Positions 45,237 to 53,319 of a DNA stretch of 64,000 bases are shown here, in pieces. Position 1 is the first letter of the stretch; every line of letters begins with the position of its first letter. A program made the translations under genes and the position numbers. The notes beneath the pieces are model-generated. The model was not told the DNA's origin. It did no database searches and saw nothing but the letters and a program-made list of their open reading frames with translations. Source of the stretch: Poriferisodalis sp963663635 (GTDB lineage: Bacteria > Actinomycetota > Acidimicrobiia > Acidimicrobiales > Poriferisodalaceae); the NCBI GenBank assembly GCA_963663635.2, contig CAXXMY010000006.1, positions 124,001 to 188,000 of the forward strand, given 5' to 3'.

Positions 45237-45689
45237 ATGAGGTTGCAGCTGGCGCTCAATGTGAACGACATCGACCAGGCGGTCGATTTCTATACGCGGC
45301 TCTTCGGCGTCGAACCGGCTAAGCGGCGCGACGGCTACGCCAACTTCGCGATCGACGAACCGCCGCTGAAGCTCGTGCTGTTCGAGAATCCGGGCGACGG
45401 CGGCACGATCAACCATCTCGGCGTCGAGACCACGTCGGACGACGAGGTGTTTGCGGCACAGCGACGCCTGGCCGCGGCAGGCCTGCAGACGACCGGCGTC
45501 GACGAGACCATGTGTTGCTACGCCGACAAGGTCGAAACGTGGGTCACAGATCCCGCAGGCGTCGAATGGGAGTGGTACGTCAAGTCGGGCGACAACGAGG
45601 TGCGTGGCAACGTGGTGGTTGCCAGCCCAGTTTCCGCCAGCCCAGTCGCAGCCAACTCTGGCGCTGCCTGCTGCGCTGCCGCCAGCTGA
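45237..45689 (+). CDS. ArsI/CadI-like VOC-family metalloenzyme
   Basis: A 150-residue vicinal oxygen chelate protein similar to the C-As lyase ArsI and to CadI. It starts LQLALNVNDIDQAVDFYTRLFGVEPAKRR and keeps YANFAIDEPPLKLVLFENP, HLGVE and the vicinal cysteine pair in MCCYADK, where ArsI binds trivalent organoarsenicals. A second Cys pair (GAACCAA) lies near the C-terminus. No arsR, arsM or other ars gene is nearby. The start has a leaderless-type promoter element. Confidence 0.85.
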   Translation: MRLQLALNVNDIDQAVDFYTRLFGVEPAKRRDGYANFAIDEPPLKLVLFENPGDGGTINHLGVETTSDDEVFAAQRRLAAAGLQTTGVDETMCCYADKVETWVTDPAGVEWEWYVKSGDNEVRGNVVVASPVSASPVAANSGAACCAAAS

Positions 45690-45710
45690 ACGCTGCGTCC
45701 GCAGCGCGGA

Positions 45711-46529
45711 CTAAGCCTGCGGGCGGCGCTCGCGCAGCAGCACTTCCTGGGCGATTGTGGCGATGTGTCGGCCATCGGGGGAGAACAGGTTGCCGACGGT
45801 CATGCCGCGGGCACCCGTGAGGCCGTGACAGTCGAACTGATACAGGTGCCATTCGTCGGCGCGCATTGGGCGGTGGAACCACATCGCGTGATCCAGCGAC
45901 GCGCTCATGAAGGACTCCTGATAGTGCTCGCGCGAGACCTGCAGCGGATGGAGCGACCGGGCAGCGTTGAACTGGATGGCGTCGGATGTGAATGCCAGAC
46001 CGCAGGTGTGCAGGCGGGGGTCGTCGTCGATCGGGTCGATAATCCGCACCCAGCCCATTGACTGACCCGCCCCCGGATAGCTCTGGAGCGGCCGCCGTTC
46101 CATGATCCACGGCCACCGTTCCTCGTCGATGTTGCGGCAGTCCTCCGGGTCGGGTGCCAGCGGGATGCGCGCTGTCTGCACTTCGGCGTCCGGTTCGGCA
46201 ACGTGGAACGAACACGAGAGGTTGAGGATGGCGCCGCCGCTCTGTCTAGCGACGACGGCGCGAGTGCAAAACGAACGGCCGTTGCGAAGTCGGTCGACCT
46301 CGTAACGCACGGGCTCGTCGAGCGTGCCTCCACGGATGAAGTAGGCGTGGACCGAGTGCGGCACGAACGCCTCGTCCACCGTCTGGAATGTCGCCCACAG
46401 GCCTTGAGCGATGACCTGTCCGCCATAGATACGGCCCCACGTGTACTCGGGGCTGACCCCGACGTAGGTGTCAGGTCCGTGTTCCTCGAGGAACATCACC
46501 TCGCTGTAGGTGCTGGGGACTCTGCTCAT
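45711..46529 (-). CDS. Acyl-CoA thioesterase II (TesB-like)
   Basis: Double hotdog-fold thioesterase (272 aa) that releases CoA from acyl-CoA. It shows GRIYGGQVIAQGLWA, SVHAYFIRGG, and the C-terminal HAMWFHRPMRADEWHLYQFD with the family's catalytic Asp and Thr/Gln region. It lies 61 bp downstream of an acyl-CoA dehydrogenase on the same strand, forming the third gene of a fatty-acid or acid-degradation operon. Confidence 0.9.
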   Translation of the reverse strand: MSRVPSTYSEVMFLEEHGPDTYVGVSPEYTWGRIYGGQVIAQGLWATFQTVDEAFVPHSVHAYFIRGGTLDEPVRYEVDRLRNGRSFCTRAVVARQSGGAILNLSCSFHVAEPDAEVQTARIPLAPDPEDCRNIDEERWPWIMERRPLQSYPGAGQSMGWVRIIDPIDDDPRLHTCGLAFTSDAIQFNAARSLHPLQVSREHYQESFMSASLDHAMWFHRPMRADEWHLYQFDCHGLTGARGMTVGNLFSPDGRHIATIAQEVLLRERRPQA

Positions 46530-46590
46530 GCACGCGCGTGTCTACACCAGTCGCCGGCGACAGCATTCCCTGGCAAGCGTCACGCTGCGT

Positions 46591-47793
46591 CTACAGCATT
46601 CCCTTTCGGGAATCGCGCCAAGGCACATCACGGTCGAGTCGGGGTTCGCCGGGGAGGCCGAGCACTCGCTCGCCCAGGATGTTGCGTTGGATCTCGTCGG
46701 TGCCGCCGCGGATCGACATAGACGGTGCCGTGACGGTCTCGATGTAGCCGTGACCGTCTTCGAGCATGCCGTGAGCGCCTGCGGCTCGGTTGGCGGTGTA
46801 CGCCCGGGCTTTGTACGAGGCCACTGTCCGCAGCTTGGCCCCGCTGCCCGCCGGCCCGGGACTGCCGCCGGCGCGAGCATCGTCGGCTGCACGCTGGCCG
46901 GTCCAGCGCGACGCCATGTCGGCGGCATGAATATGCATCGCCTCGTCGCGCAGAGTCGGAGCACCCAGCGCATCGAGTTGCACTAGGTCAGCGAGCCACG
47001 TCGGGAGCCGTGCTCCGCGTCGAGCGCCGTCTCCTCCGCCACGGCTGCCGGCGCCGGCACGCTCGTGCGAGAGCACCGTCATGGCGACCCGCCAACCCTC
47101 GCCGATGTCGCCGATGCGCCACTCGTCGGGCACGACCGCGTGATCGACAAACACCTCGCTGAAGTGAGCGTCGTTGTTCATCTGCCGCAGCGACCGCACA
47201 TCCACCCCGTGCGCGTCCATCGCGACGGCGAACATCGTGAGGCCCTTGTGCTTGGGCTGCGACGGGTCGCTGCGCGCCAAGCAAATCGCCCATTGCGCCC
47301 ACATGGCTCGGCTCGTCCAGGTCTTCTGGCCGCCTAGGTGCCATTCCTCGCCGTCCGGTTCCGCGCTGAGCGCCACATTCGCGAGATCGGAACCCGCTTC
47401 GGGCTCGGAGAACATCTGGCACCAGATCTCGGCGCCCGATGCGATCGGTCGCAGCCAGCGGTCCTGCTGTTCCGCTGTTCCGTGTGCCAGCAGGGCGGGG
47501 CCGACCATCCCCAGCCCGATTGCGAAGGGGTAGAGGTCGGGCACCACGTATTCGCGCAGCACCGAACCGATGAGCTGGTTCTCAACTGGCGATGCGTCGC
47601 GCCCACCGTGCGCGGCGGGCCACGTCGGCACATGCCAGCCTCCGTTAACGGTCGCCGCCAGGTACGCCTTGCCGTCGTCGAGGTCGTCGCTTCCGGCACC
47701 CATCGAGGTCAGGCGAGTGTCGTCGGTCCTTCGCTCGAGGAGCGCGTCGAGGGCTTCGCGCACATCGGCCGCCTCGAGCACGGCGTCGCCCAT
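46591..47793 (-). CDS. Acyl-CoA dehydrogenase
   Basis: FAD-dependent oxidation of an acyl-CoA (400 aa). Typical segments are QMFSEPEAGSDLANV (FAD/substrate), WTSRAMWAQWAICLAR and a C-terminal SIRGGTDEIQRNILGERVLGLP. A Gly/Ala/Arg-rich loop (GSRGGGDGARRGARLP) lies in the helical part. The ATG overlaps the enoyl-CoA hydratase stop (TGATG). The last bases of the gene (GGGAATGCTGTAG) are repeated about 34 bp downstream. Confidence 0.9.
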   Translation of the reverse strand: MGDAVLEAADVREALDALLERRTDDTRLTSMGAGSDDLDDGKAYLAATVNGGWHVPTWPAAHGGRDASPVENQLIGSVLREYVVPDLYPFAIGLGMVGPALLAHGTAEQQDRWLRPIASGAEIWCQMFSEPEAGSDLANVALSAEPDGEEWHLGGQKTWTSRAMWAQWAICLARSDPSQPKHKGLTMFAVAMDAHGVDVRSLRQMNNDAHFSEVFVDHAVVPDEWRIGDIGEGWRVAMTVLSHERAGAGSRGGGDGARRGARLPTWLADLVQLDALGAPTLRDEAMHIHAADMASRWTGQRAADDARAGGSPGPAGSGAKLRTVASYKARAYTANRAAGAHGMLEDGHGYIETVTAPSMSIRGGTDEIQRNILGERVLGLPGEPRLDRDVPWRDSRKGML

Positions 47794-48611
47794 CAGCTGC
47801 GCGTGAAGTTCGGGGTACGGCGCTCGTTCATGGCGCTCACGCCTTCGCGCCAGTCATTCGTGGTGCGCAGGCGGTCCTGCTCGGTCTTCTCGTTGTCGGT
47901 CGCCGCCTTGATGGCATCGGGCAGGTGACCACGCATCGTTTGCCGGATCGACTCGACGGCCAACGGTGCAGAGCCGGCGATCTCACACGCCAGGTCATAG
48001 GCAGCCGTGCGCAGCTCTTCGAGCGGTACGAGCTTGTCGGCCAGTCCGATCTCGACGGCCTCATCGCCCTTGACGCGGCGGCCAGTGTAGAACAGCTCGA
48101 GTGCGCGCTGGGGGCCCACCAGCATCGGCAGTGTCACGGTCAATCCGAAGCCGTGGTGGAAGCCCAGCCGAGCGAAGTTGGCGGTGAAGCGAGCTTCGGC
48201 CGCGGCCACCCGGAAGTCCGGGAAGCACGCCACGCCGAGGCCACCGCCGACCGCTGCACCTTGGATCGCCGCCACGACGGGCTTGCGCTTGGAGAACAAG
48301 TCGAAGGCTGCGTCATACAGGTGGCGTGGAGTGCCGTCGTCATTGGTTGCCGTGATCTCGCCGCCTCGGCGGCCGTCGGAGCCGAACTGCGCACCGGCGC
48401 AGAAGTTCTTCCCCTCCGCGCACAGCAAGCTGGCGCGGCAGTCGTCTTCGGCATCGAGATCGCCGAAAGCCGCGACGAGCCCGTCGATCAGCTCCAGGTC
48501 GAAGAAGTTGTTCGGCGGCCGGTGGATTTCCACGACCGCCACGTGATCGTCGCTCAGCTTGACCGAGACGTCGCCGTACTGGCCGAATTCGTCAAATGCG
48601 CTGTCATCCAT
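47793..48611 (-). CDS. Enoyl-CoA hydratase/isomerase family protein
   Basis: Crotonase-fold protein (272 aa). It has VAVVEIHRPPNNFFDLELI, the oxyanion-hole segments CAEGKNFCAGAQF and AIQGAAVGGGLGVAC, and the FARLGFHHGFGLTVTLP region. It starts the leftward operon with an acyl-CoA dehydrogenase and a thioesterase. The ATG at 48611 is preceded by a TACGCT element at 6-nt distance and no Shine-Dalgarno. A near-copy of its promoter and first 22 codons lies at 50347-50430. Confidence 0.92.
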   Translation of the reverse strand: MDDSAFDEFGQYGDVSVKLSDDHVAVVEIHRPPNNFFDLELIDGLVAAFGDLDAEDDCRASLLCAEGKNFCAGAQFGSDGRRGGEITATNDDGTPRHLYDAAFDLFSKRKPVVAAIQGAAVGGGLGVACFPDFRVAAAEARFTANFARLGFHHGFGLTVTLPMLVGPQRALELFYTGRRVKGDEAVEIGLADKLVPLEELRTAAYDLACEIAGSAPLAVESIRQTMRGHLPDAIKAATDNEKTEQDRLRTTNDWREGVSAMNERRTPNFTRS

Positions 48612-49121
48612 GCGGCGAGCGTAGATGCGCCGTCGCAGCGACGCTCAGTGCGCCCCTCAAATCGGGGTCGCCCACAGCATGCCGGTGGGCGCTAGCACGA
48701 GGTGGTCGCGTAGCACGACGTCATCTCCTTGAGTTGGGTGCGGCCTGTCGTGCTCAGCTGTGTTCATGCTGCCGGTAGTGCTGTTTCTGCTCAGCCGAAT
48801 ACCGCCGCGACGTCGCCGCTGGCCGCACATCGGCATCCATGGCTCCCATGCTTGCTCCAGTCCTTGGAGCCTGCCCGGGGACCCAGGGTGAACCAAAGGC
48901 TCATCCGCTTCGCAGGAAGTAGATTCTGCTCCACACTCGACGACACGGCTGCAATGCCCGGCAGGAAACGGTACTTGGTTCCCTCCGGCTGGCGTTCCGT
49001 TGTCGAGCGCAATCAACAACCAGCGTCTGCTCGGAGGGAAACGCCATGCCTCGATCCATTGCTGCCTCTGGCGTCATGCTCGGGCGACGACGCTGGTAGC
49101 GCTTGTGCTCTTGCTAGGTAC
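48612..49121. other. Accessory spacer without a supported gene
   Basis: About 510 bp. The first 12 bp hold the -10 element of the enoyl-CoA hydratase gene (AGCGTA at 48618-48623, read leftward as TACGCT). Frames are open on both strands beyond it, but none shows a recognisable domain or ribosome-binding site, so I leave it unassigned. Confidence 0.45.
48618..48623 (-). promoter_or_regulatory. Candidate -10 element of the enoyl-CoA hydratase gene (leaderless)
   Basis: Read leftward: TACGCT, 6 nt, ATG at 48611. The same element is conserved in the truncated copy at 50430. Confidence 0.45.
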
Positions 49122-49412
49122 ATGATCTCGGAAGTGCTGCCGTACGGGGAGATTTACGGCGAAGGGCTGCCGGAAGGCTGCGGCAGGAGAGAATGCGAAG
49201 ACTGGCGGATACAAGCGCGCACGAGCACGCTCTTACTCGAAGACGCCCATGAACCGCCGGATGACACAGACCGGGCGACGGCTTCGCTCGATGCACGCTT
49301 TGAGGACATGACGGTCGCAGAGGCGCTGGCCCGCAATCAAGCCGCCGAAATAGCAGCCGCTGAGGAGCGGTTGTACTTGGTGGAGGCTGCCAGAGACGAA
49401 GCCTGCGGTTGA
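49122..49412 (+). CDS. Hypothetical acidic protein
   Basis: A 96-residue frame from ATG at 49122, possibly longer upstream. Residues 60-90 form an Ala/Glu-rich helix (ALARNQAAEIAAAEERLY). I do not recognise the family. Codon use looks coding, and the region is an accessory patch. Confidence 0.35.
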   Translation: MISEVLPYGEIYGEGLPEGCGRRECEDWRIQARTSTLLLEDAHEPPDDTDRATASLDARFEDMTVAEALARNQAAEIAAAEERLYLVEAARDEACG

Positions 49413-49431
49413 ACGGCAGCCGTAGCCGTTG

Positions 49432-49623
49432 TCAAACCCCGGCTGGCCCAACCGGTCCTAGCGGGTGCTTGAGCATGGCGAGATCGAAGAACGCTGCCTT
49501 CTGTTCGCCCTCGTGAATCCATACGCGAGTTGCAACTCCGTCGTGAACGGCTCTGACAGTCATTCTTGGTCCGCCAGAGTTCAACTGCACGACATCTCCG
49601 GTCTTGAACTCTGTCTCGGTCAT
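49432..49623 (-). CDS. DUF2158 (YodC-like) protein
   Basis: A 63-residue protein starting MTETEFKTGDVVQLNSGGPRMTV, which is the pattern of the small DUF2158/YodC family (EFxxGDVVxLKSGGPxMTV). The function of the family is unknown. I chose the ATG at 49623. The frame upstream is open but unconserved. Confidence 0.8.
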   Translation of the reverse strand: MTETEFKTGDVVQLNSGGPRMTVRAVHDGVATRVWIHEGEQKAAFFDLAMLKHPLGPVGPAGV

Positions 49624-49703
49624 CTGCGGAACGCTTGCCGGGATGCAGCGCGAAACTGCGGGGCGTGGAGAGACACGAACCCGCGAAGGCCAGCAGAGAC
49701 GAA

Positions 49704-49841
49704 ATGGCGATGGTTGCGAACCTGCTTGGCCATCACCTACAGGCATTGCAAGCCGAGCTTGCGCCGGGAGCTACGCGAGCCGACGTAGCCAAGATGCTTC
49801 GCGGCCTTGCCGACGACATCGAAGCCGGGAATCTGTCCTAA
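49704..49841 (+). CDS. Small hypothetical protein
   Basis: A 45-residue frame (MAMVANLLGHHLQALQAEL...GATRADVAKMLRGLADDI) predicted as two helices. It diverges from the DUF2158 gene. There is no family I recognise, and it is too short to be certain. Confidence 0.35.
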   Translation: MAMVANLLGHHLQALQAELAPGATRADVAKMLRGLADDIEAGNLS

Positions 49842-50454
49842 GCGATTGTCCTACCAAGAATCAGAAATCCCAGTGCCTATACGGGTTTTAGCATCCGTGC
49901 TGTTCTTCATCGGCAAGTCGCTCGAGTCCCGGCAGCGAGTCATCGACGTCAATCTCACCGGCGTCATGCTCACGAACCAGGCCGTGGCCCGCAAGATGCG
50001 CGACAACGGCGGCGGCACCATAGTCAACCTCTCGTCGATTGTCGGCACCAACGTGCTCAAGGGCAGCTCGGACTACTGCGTGTCGAAGGCCGGCGCGTGG
50101 ATGCTGACCCGCTGCGTCGCCCTGGAGCTCAGCCGCTACGGCATCCGCGTCAACGCCGTCGGACCCGGCTACACCCAGACCTCCATGAGCGGTGCGGTGC
50201 TGGGCAACGAGCGGTGGGTGCAGGCACGAGAACGCGAGACCCCGCTCGGGCGCCTCGGCGAACCCAATGACATCGCCAATGCCTGCCTGTACCTGTGCAG
50301 CGACGACGCCAGCTTCGTGACCGACGAGCGTGCCGATCTGGCAGACGACGGCGTCGAGCTTTACCGGGACATCTCCGTACTGGTCGAATTCGTCGAATGC
50401 GCCGCCGTGCACGCAGCGAGCGTAGATGCGCCGCTCCCAAACCGCTGCGCTTAG
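49807..50454 (+). pseudogene. Truncated short-chain dehydrogenase (SDR) fused to foreign ends
   Basis: Residues about 40-170 match the C-terminal two-thirds of an SDR. They include RVIDVNLTGVMLTNQAVARKM, the NLSSIVG strand, the catalytic YCVSK (Tyr-x-x-x-Lys), RVNAVGPGYTQT and LGEPNDIANACLYLCSDDASFVT. The N-terminal NAD-binding half is absent and replaced by unrelated sequence. The C-terminal glycine motif is also lost: after SFVT the frame runs into the reverse complement of an enoyl-CoA hydratase gene start. It is therefore a gene fragment, not a functional enzyme. Confidence 0.8.
50347..50430 (-). pseudogene. Remnant of an enoyl-CoA hydratase gene: promoter and first 22 codons
   Basis: Reading leftward from 50412 the sequence encodes MHGGAFDEFDQYGDVPVKLD, aligned with MDDSAFDEFGQYGDVSVKLS of the intact gene at 48611. 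The upstream CGGCGCATCTACGCTCGC stretch with its -10 element is also shared. The rest of the gene is missing, and the SDR fragment abuts it tail to tail. Confidence 0.8.
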
Positions 50455-50506
50455 CCGATGCCCGGCTTCGCCCTCAGCGGCGACGAAGGGCGACGATCAG
50501 GGCTGA

Positions 50507-50749
50507 TCAGAGGTCGAGAATCTCCAACAGCTCATCGACCATGAGGTCGTGATGAGCAGCGACGCTCTTGAGAATGCTCGAGAGGGTCTTGACCTTGATG
50601 GGATCGTGGGCTGGGATCACTTCGTGATGCTCGCCGTTGACCTGTGTCGTGATCCGCACATGAGAGCCGCGTCGACGCGTGACTTGGTAGCCGAGCGTGG
50701 TGAGCGCCCGTTGTAGATCGCGCCCGCGCACATCGCGCGGCAGCCTCAA
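50507..50749 (-). CDS. hicA: HicA-family toxin
   Basis: An 80-residue mRNA-interferase-type toxin with the HicA core LQRALTTLGYQVTRRRGSHVRIT, whose conserved Gly-Ser-His carries the catalytic histidine, and EVIPAHDPIKVKTLSSILKSV. I chose the TTG at 50749, because it gives the normal HicA start and overlaps the hicB stop (TTGA). The frame continues upstream inside hicB but is unconserved. Confidence 0.85.
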   Translation of the reverse strand: MRLPRDVRGRDLQRALTTLGYQVTRRRGSHVRITTQVNGEHHEVIPAHDPIKVKTLSSILKSVAAHHDLMVDELLEILDL

Positions 50750-50970
50750 AGTGCCAGAACTTCGTCTCTGACGAAGTGCAGCCGAATCACCCTCGGACGG
50801 CTTGGTGCGTCGTCGAAGAAGCACTCAACCGCTTCGCGGATGTTGTCGCGTATTTGCTCGATCGTCTCCGCCTGGGTGTGAATGCCGTAGCCAAGTGCGT
50901 TGGCGGAGTATCCGCCATCGACTTCGTCATCACTGACCTCGAAGATAATCTCGGAATTCGTCGGCGACAC
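50746..50970 (-). CDS. HicB-like antitoxin
   Basis: A 74-residue partner of hicA, with FEVSDDEVDGGYSANALGYGIHTQAETIEQIRDNIREAVECFF, the HicB-type fold often found before hicA. The GTG at 50970 has GGGAGG 5 nt upstream. A longer GTG start at 51000 would include that site. Translation of toxin and antitoxin is coupled by a 4-bp overlap. Confidence 0.8.
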   Translation of the reverse strand: MSPTNSEIIFEVSDDEVDGGYSANALGYGIHTQAETIEQIRDNIREAVECFFDDAPSRPRVIRLHFVRDEVLAL

Positions 50971-51001
50971 AGCCACCTCCCTGCCGGCGCCTGTCACCAC
51001 T

Positions 51002-52144
51002 TCACTGTAGGGCGGCGGTGCCGCCGGTGATGAGGGGGTAGAGCCCGTCGGCGCCAGCGCCGGTGGCCATCTTGCCGAGCGCCGCCGACCAGTGGGCGTC
51101 GGAGCCGTATTCCTTGCGCCAGCTCCACAGCCGGCGGCTGAAGTGGTGTAGGGGGTACTCCTGGGTCATGCCCATGGCGCCGTGCGCCTGGTGGCAGGCC
51201 TTCGTGGCCCGTGCAGCGGCTTGATTGGCGATGAGCTTCGCCGCGGCGATCTCGAAATCGGCACAGTCACGGGTGGCTTCGCGGGCAGCGCACTCGGCCG
51301 CCATGCGCACCAGCGCTGCATCCTGGGCCGCCCACACCAGGTGCTGCTGGACGGCTTGAAATCGGGCCACGGGTCGGCCGAACTGGACACGGTCGTTGGT
51401 GTAGGTCACCGTGAGCTGGCACATCTTCTCGATGGCGCCAGCCATGAGGGCGACTCGCGACAATGCGCCCCGCTGGATGAGCGAATCGGCATTGACGCCG
51501 TCACCAGCAGGGGCTGCGCGTCCAGCTGCGCCGTTGAACCGGACGGTGTCGCGTGGCTCTCCAGCCATGTTGACGAATGGGGTGATCTGGCATTGCGAGG
51601 CCGGTACAGCCACCACAATCGACTGCCCGTCGTGCTCGCAGACGCAGACGATCTCGTCGGCGATGCGGGCCCAGGGAACTCGCAGTGCCTCGCCCGTGAC
51701 GGACGCGCTGCCGTCGCCCGCGAGAGCGATCGAACAGCCCGCCGTGGGGCCCTGTGCGCTCGGGGGAACGACCGTCACCAAGCCGTCAGGCCGGTCCATC
51801 CCTGCTGAGGCCAGCAGCCAGCCACCGAGAATGCCGTTCTCGGCGGCGGGGATCGGCGCAGAGTGGTAGCCGACCATGCGCAACACCTCGGCGGCTTCGG
51901 CCAGCGTGCCCCCCGATCCGCCGGCTGCCTCGTCGATCGCGATCAGATCGAACCCGGTCTCGCAGAATGCGTCCCAAATCTCGGGCGCAGCGCCGTTGTC
52001 CTCGGCTGCCTGCACCGCCTCATGTGTGCACAGTTCGTTGAAGAGCCGGTGTGCGGTCTCGGTGACCAGTTCGTCGACGACGACGGGCTCACGTGCAGTC
52101 AGCGCGGTCATGCCGGCAGGCTGTGTCGATGAGGCTGCGGTCAT
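51002..52144 (-). CDS. Acyl-CoA dehydrogenase, second subunit-like
   Basis: A 380-residue acyl-CoA dehydrogenase paired with the one just upstream. It has a helical N-terminus, an atypical middle domain and a C-terminal RVQFGRPVARFQAVQQHLVWAAQDAALVRMA and HGAMGMTQEYPLHHFSRRLW. Actinobacterial FadE enzymes made of two different chains are encoded in this way. The ATG at 52144 overlaps the preceding stop (ATGA). A second ATG at 52111 sits in a repeat of the same sequence context and may be the true start. Confidence 0.88.
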   Translation of the reverse strand: MTAASSTQPAGMTALTAREPVVVDELVTETAHRLFNELCTHEAVQAAEDNGAAPEIWDAFCETGFDLIAIDEAAGGSGGTLAEAAEVLRMVGYHSAPIPAAENGILGGWLLASAGMDRPDGLVTVVPPSAQGPTAGCSIALAGDGSASVTGEALRVPWARIADEIVCVCEHDGQSIVVAVPASQCQITPFVNMAGEPRDTVRFNGAAGRAAPAGDGVNADSLIQRGALSRVALMAGAIEKMCQLTVTYTNDRVQFGRPVARFQAVQQHLVWAAQDAALVRMAAECAAREATRDCADFEIAAAKLIANQAAARATKACHQAHGAMGMTQEYPLHHFSRRLWSWRKEYGSDAHWSAALGKMATGAGADGLYPLITGGTAALQ

Positions 52145-52152
52145 GCCGGCAG
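52102..52152 (-). repeat. Duplicated start-codon context, 33 bp apart
   Basis: Read leftward, CTGCCGGCATGACCGC occurs twice, at the ATG at 52144 and at the ATG at 52111. The distance of 33 bp keeps the frame. It looks like another in-frame duplication at a gene start. Confidence 0.75.
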
Positions 52153-53292
52153 CCCTTGCAGGCCCTTGGCTGCCACTGAGCGCAGGATCTCGATGGTTCC
52201 GCCGCGGATCGTGTTGCCCGGAAATGTCACAACGCACTGGGCTAAGAGCCGTTCGAACAGCGATTCCGATTCGGGGGAGTATTCCTGGTCGATGAGCTGC
52301 ACGAGCTTCTCGACGACTTCCTGCTCGAAGCGGGTGCCCATCTCCTTCACCAGCGCCGACTCCACCGACGGGGCCTCGCCCTCGTCGATCAGCCGCGCCA
52401 CCGACAGCGACAGGTTCCGGATGCCCCACCAGCGGGCGGCGAGCTCCCCGAACAGATCAGACACGGTGTCTTCCATCGGCGTGCCCGCAGTCTCACGCAG
52501 CAGCTGCTCCACCGTCGAGAACGGAGAGAGCCAGCGGTCGGGGCCACCGCGCTCGTAGGCCATCTCGGTGGTGTTCTGGTGCCAGCCCATTCCGGGATCG
52601 CCGACCACGTTGATGTCGGGCACGTACACGTCGTGGAAGGTGACCTCGTTGAAGTGGTGACTCCCGTCAAGGAATGGGATCGGGTTGATCTCAAGGCCCG
52701 GCGAGCTCAGGTCGATGAGGAACTGCGACAGACCAGCGTGCTTGTTGCCGTCCTCCATGGGCGAGGTCCGCAGCAAGCAGATGAACCAGTCGTTCATGTG
52801 GGCGTTCGACGTCCAGATCTTCGTGCCGTTGACGATCCAGCCGTCATCGGCGCGCTCGGCCCGAGTGGACACCGACGCCAGGTCCGAGCCGCTGTCGGGC
52901 TCGCTCATGCCAATGGAGAAGCCCAGCTCGCCCCGGCAGATCGGCGGCAGGAATCGCTCGCGCTGCTCATCGGTTCCGAACTTCAAGATGACGTTGCCGG
53001 TCTGGCGGTCGCCCACCCAGTGGTGCCCCACCGGCGCGCCCCACCGCAGCATCTCCTCGACCACGATGAATCGCTGCACGGCAGAGCGGTCCGAGCCGCC
53101 CCAGCGTGACGGCAGTGCCATGCCCACCCAGCCACGGGCGGCCATCCTGGCCGAGAATTCGCGGTCGTGGTCCGCAGCCATGCCAAGACCGGGCTCGTGG
53201 GTGCCAGGCGGCAGCTCGGCGGCCAGGAACTCGCGTACCTCCGCTTGGAGGTCGAGCTCGGGGCCGGTTAGCTCAGTGGGCGTGAATCTCAT
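52141..53292 (-). CDS. Acyl-CoA dehydrogenase
   Basis: A 383-residue FAD enzyme. It has FSIGMSEPDSGSDLASV, WIVNGTKIWTSNAHMNDWFICLLRTSP, and a C-terminal FPGNTIRGGTIEILRSVAAKGLQGLP. It lies 27 bp downstream of the flavin monooxygenase gene and is coupled to the second acyl-CoA dehydrogenase by ATGA. The two dehydrogenases probably form a heteromeric complex for a bulky acyl-CoA. Confidence 0.92.
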   Translation of the reverse strand: MRFTPTELTGPELDLQAEVREFLAAELPPGTHEPGLGMAADHDREFSARMAARGWVGMALPSRWGGSDRSAVQRFIVVEEMLRWGAPVGHHWVGDRQTGNVILKFGTDEQRERFLPPICRGELGFSIGMSEPDSGSDLASVSTRAERADDGWIVNGTKIWTSNAHMNDWFICLLRTSPMEDGNKHAGLSQFLIDLSSPGLEINPIPFLDGSHHFNEVTFHDVYVPDINVVGDPGMGWHQNTTEMAYERGGPDRWLSPFSTVEQLLRETAGTPMEDTVSDLFGELAARWWGIRNLSLSVARLIDEGEAPSVESALVKEMGTRFEQEVVEKLVQLIDQEYSPESESLFERLLAQCVVTFPGNTIRGGTIEILRSVAAKGLQGLPA

Positions 53293-53319
53293 CAGCGGCC
53301 TTTGCGGGATGGGAGATGA

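Noticed and set aside
48657..49019. 120-codon leftward frame in the accessory patch
   Set aside because: No ribosome-binding site, no domain, and an overlapping open frame on the other strand. Neither is convincing.
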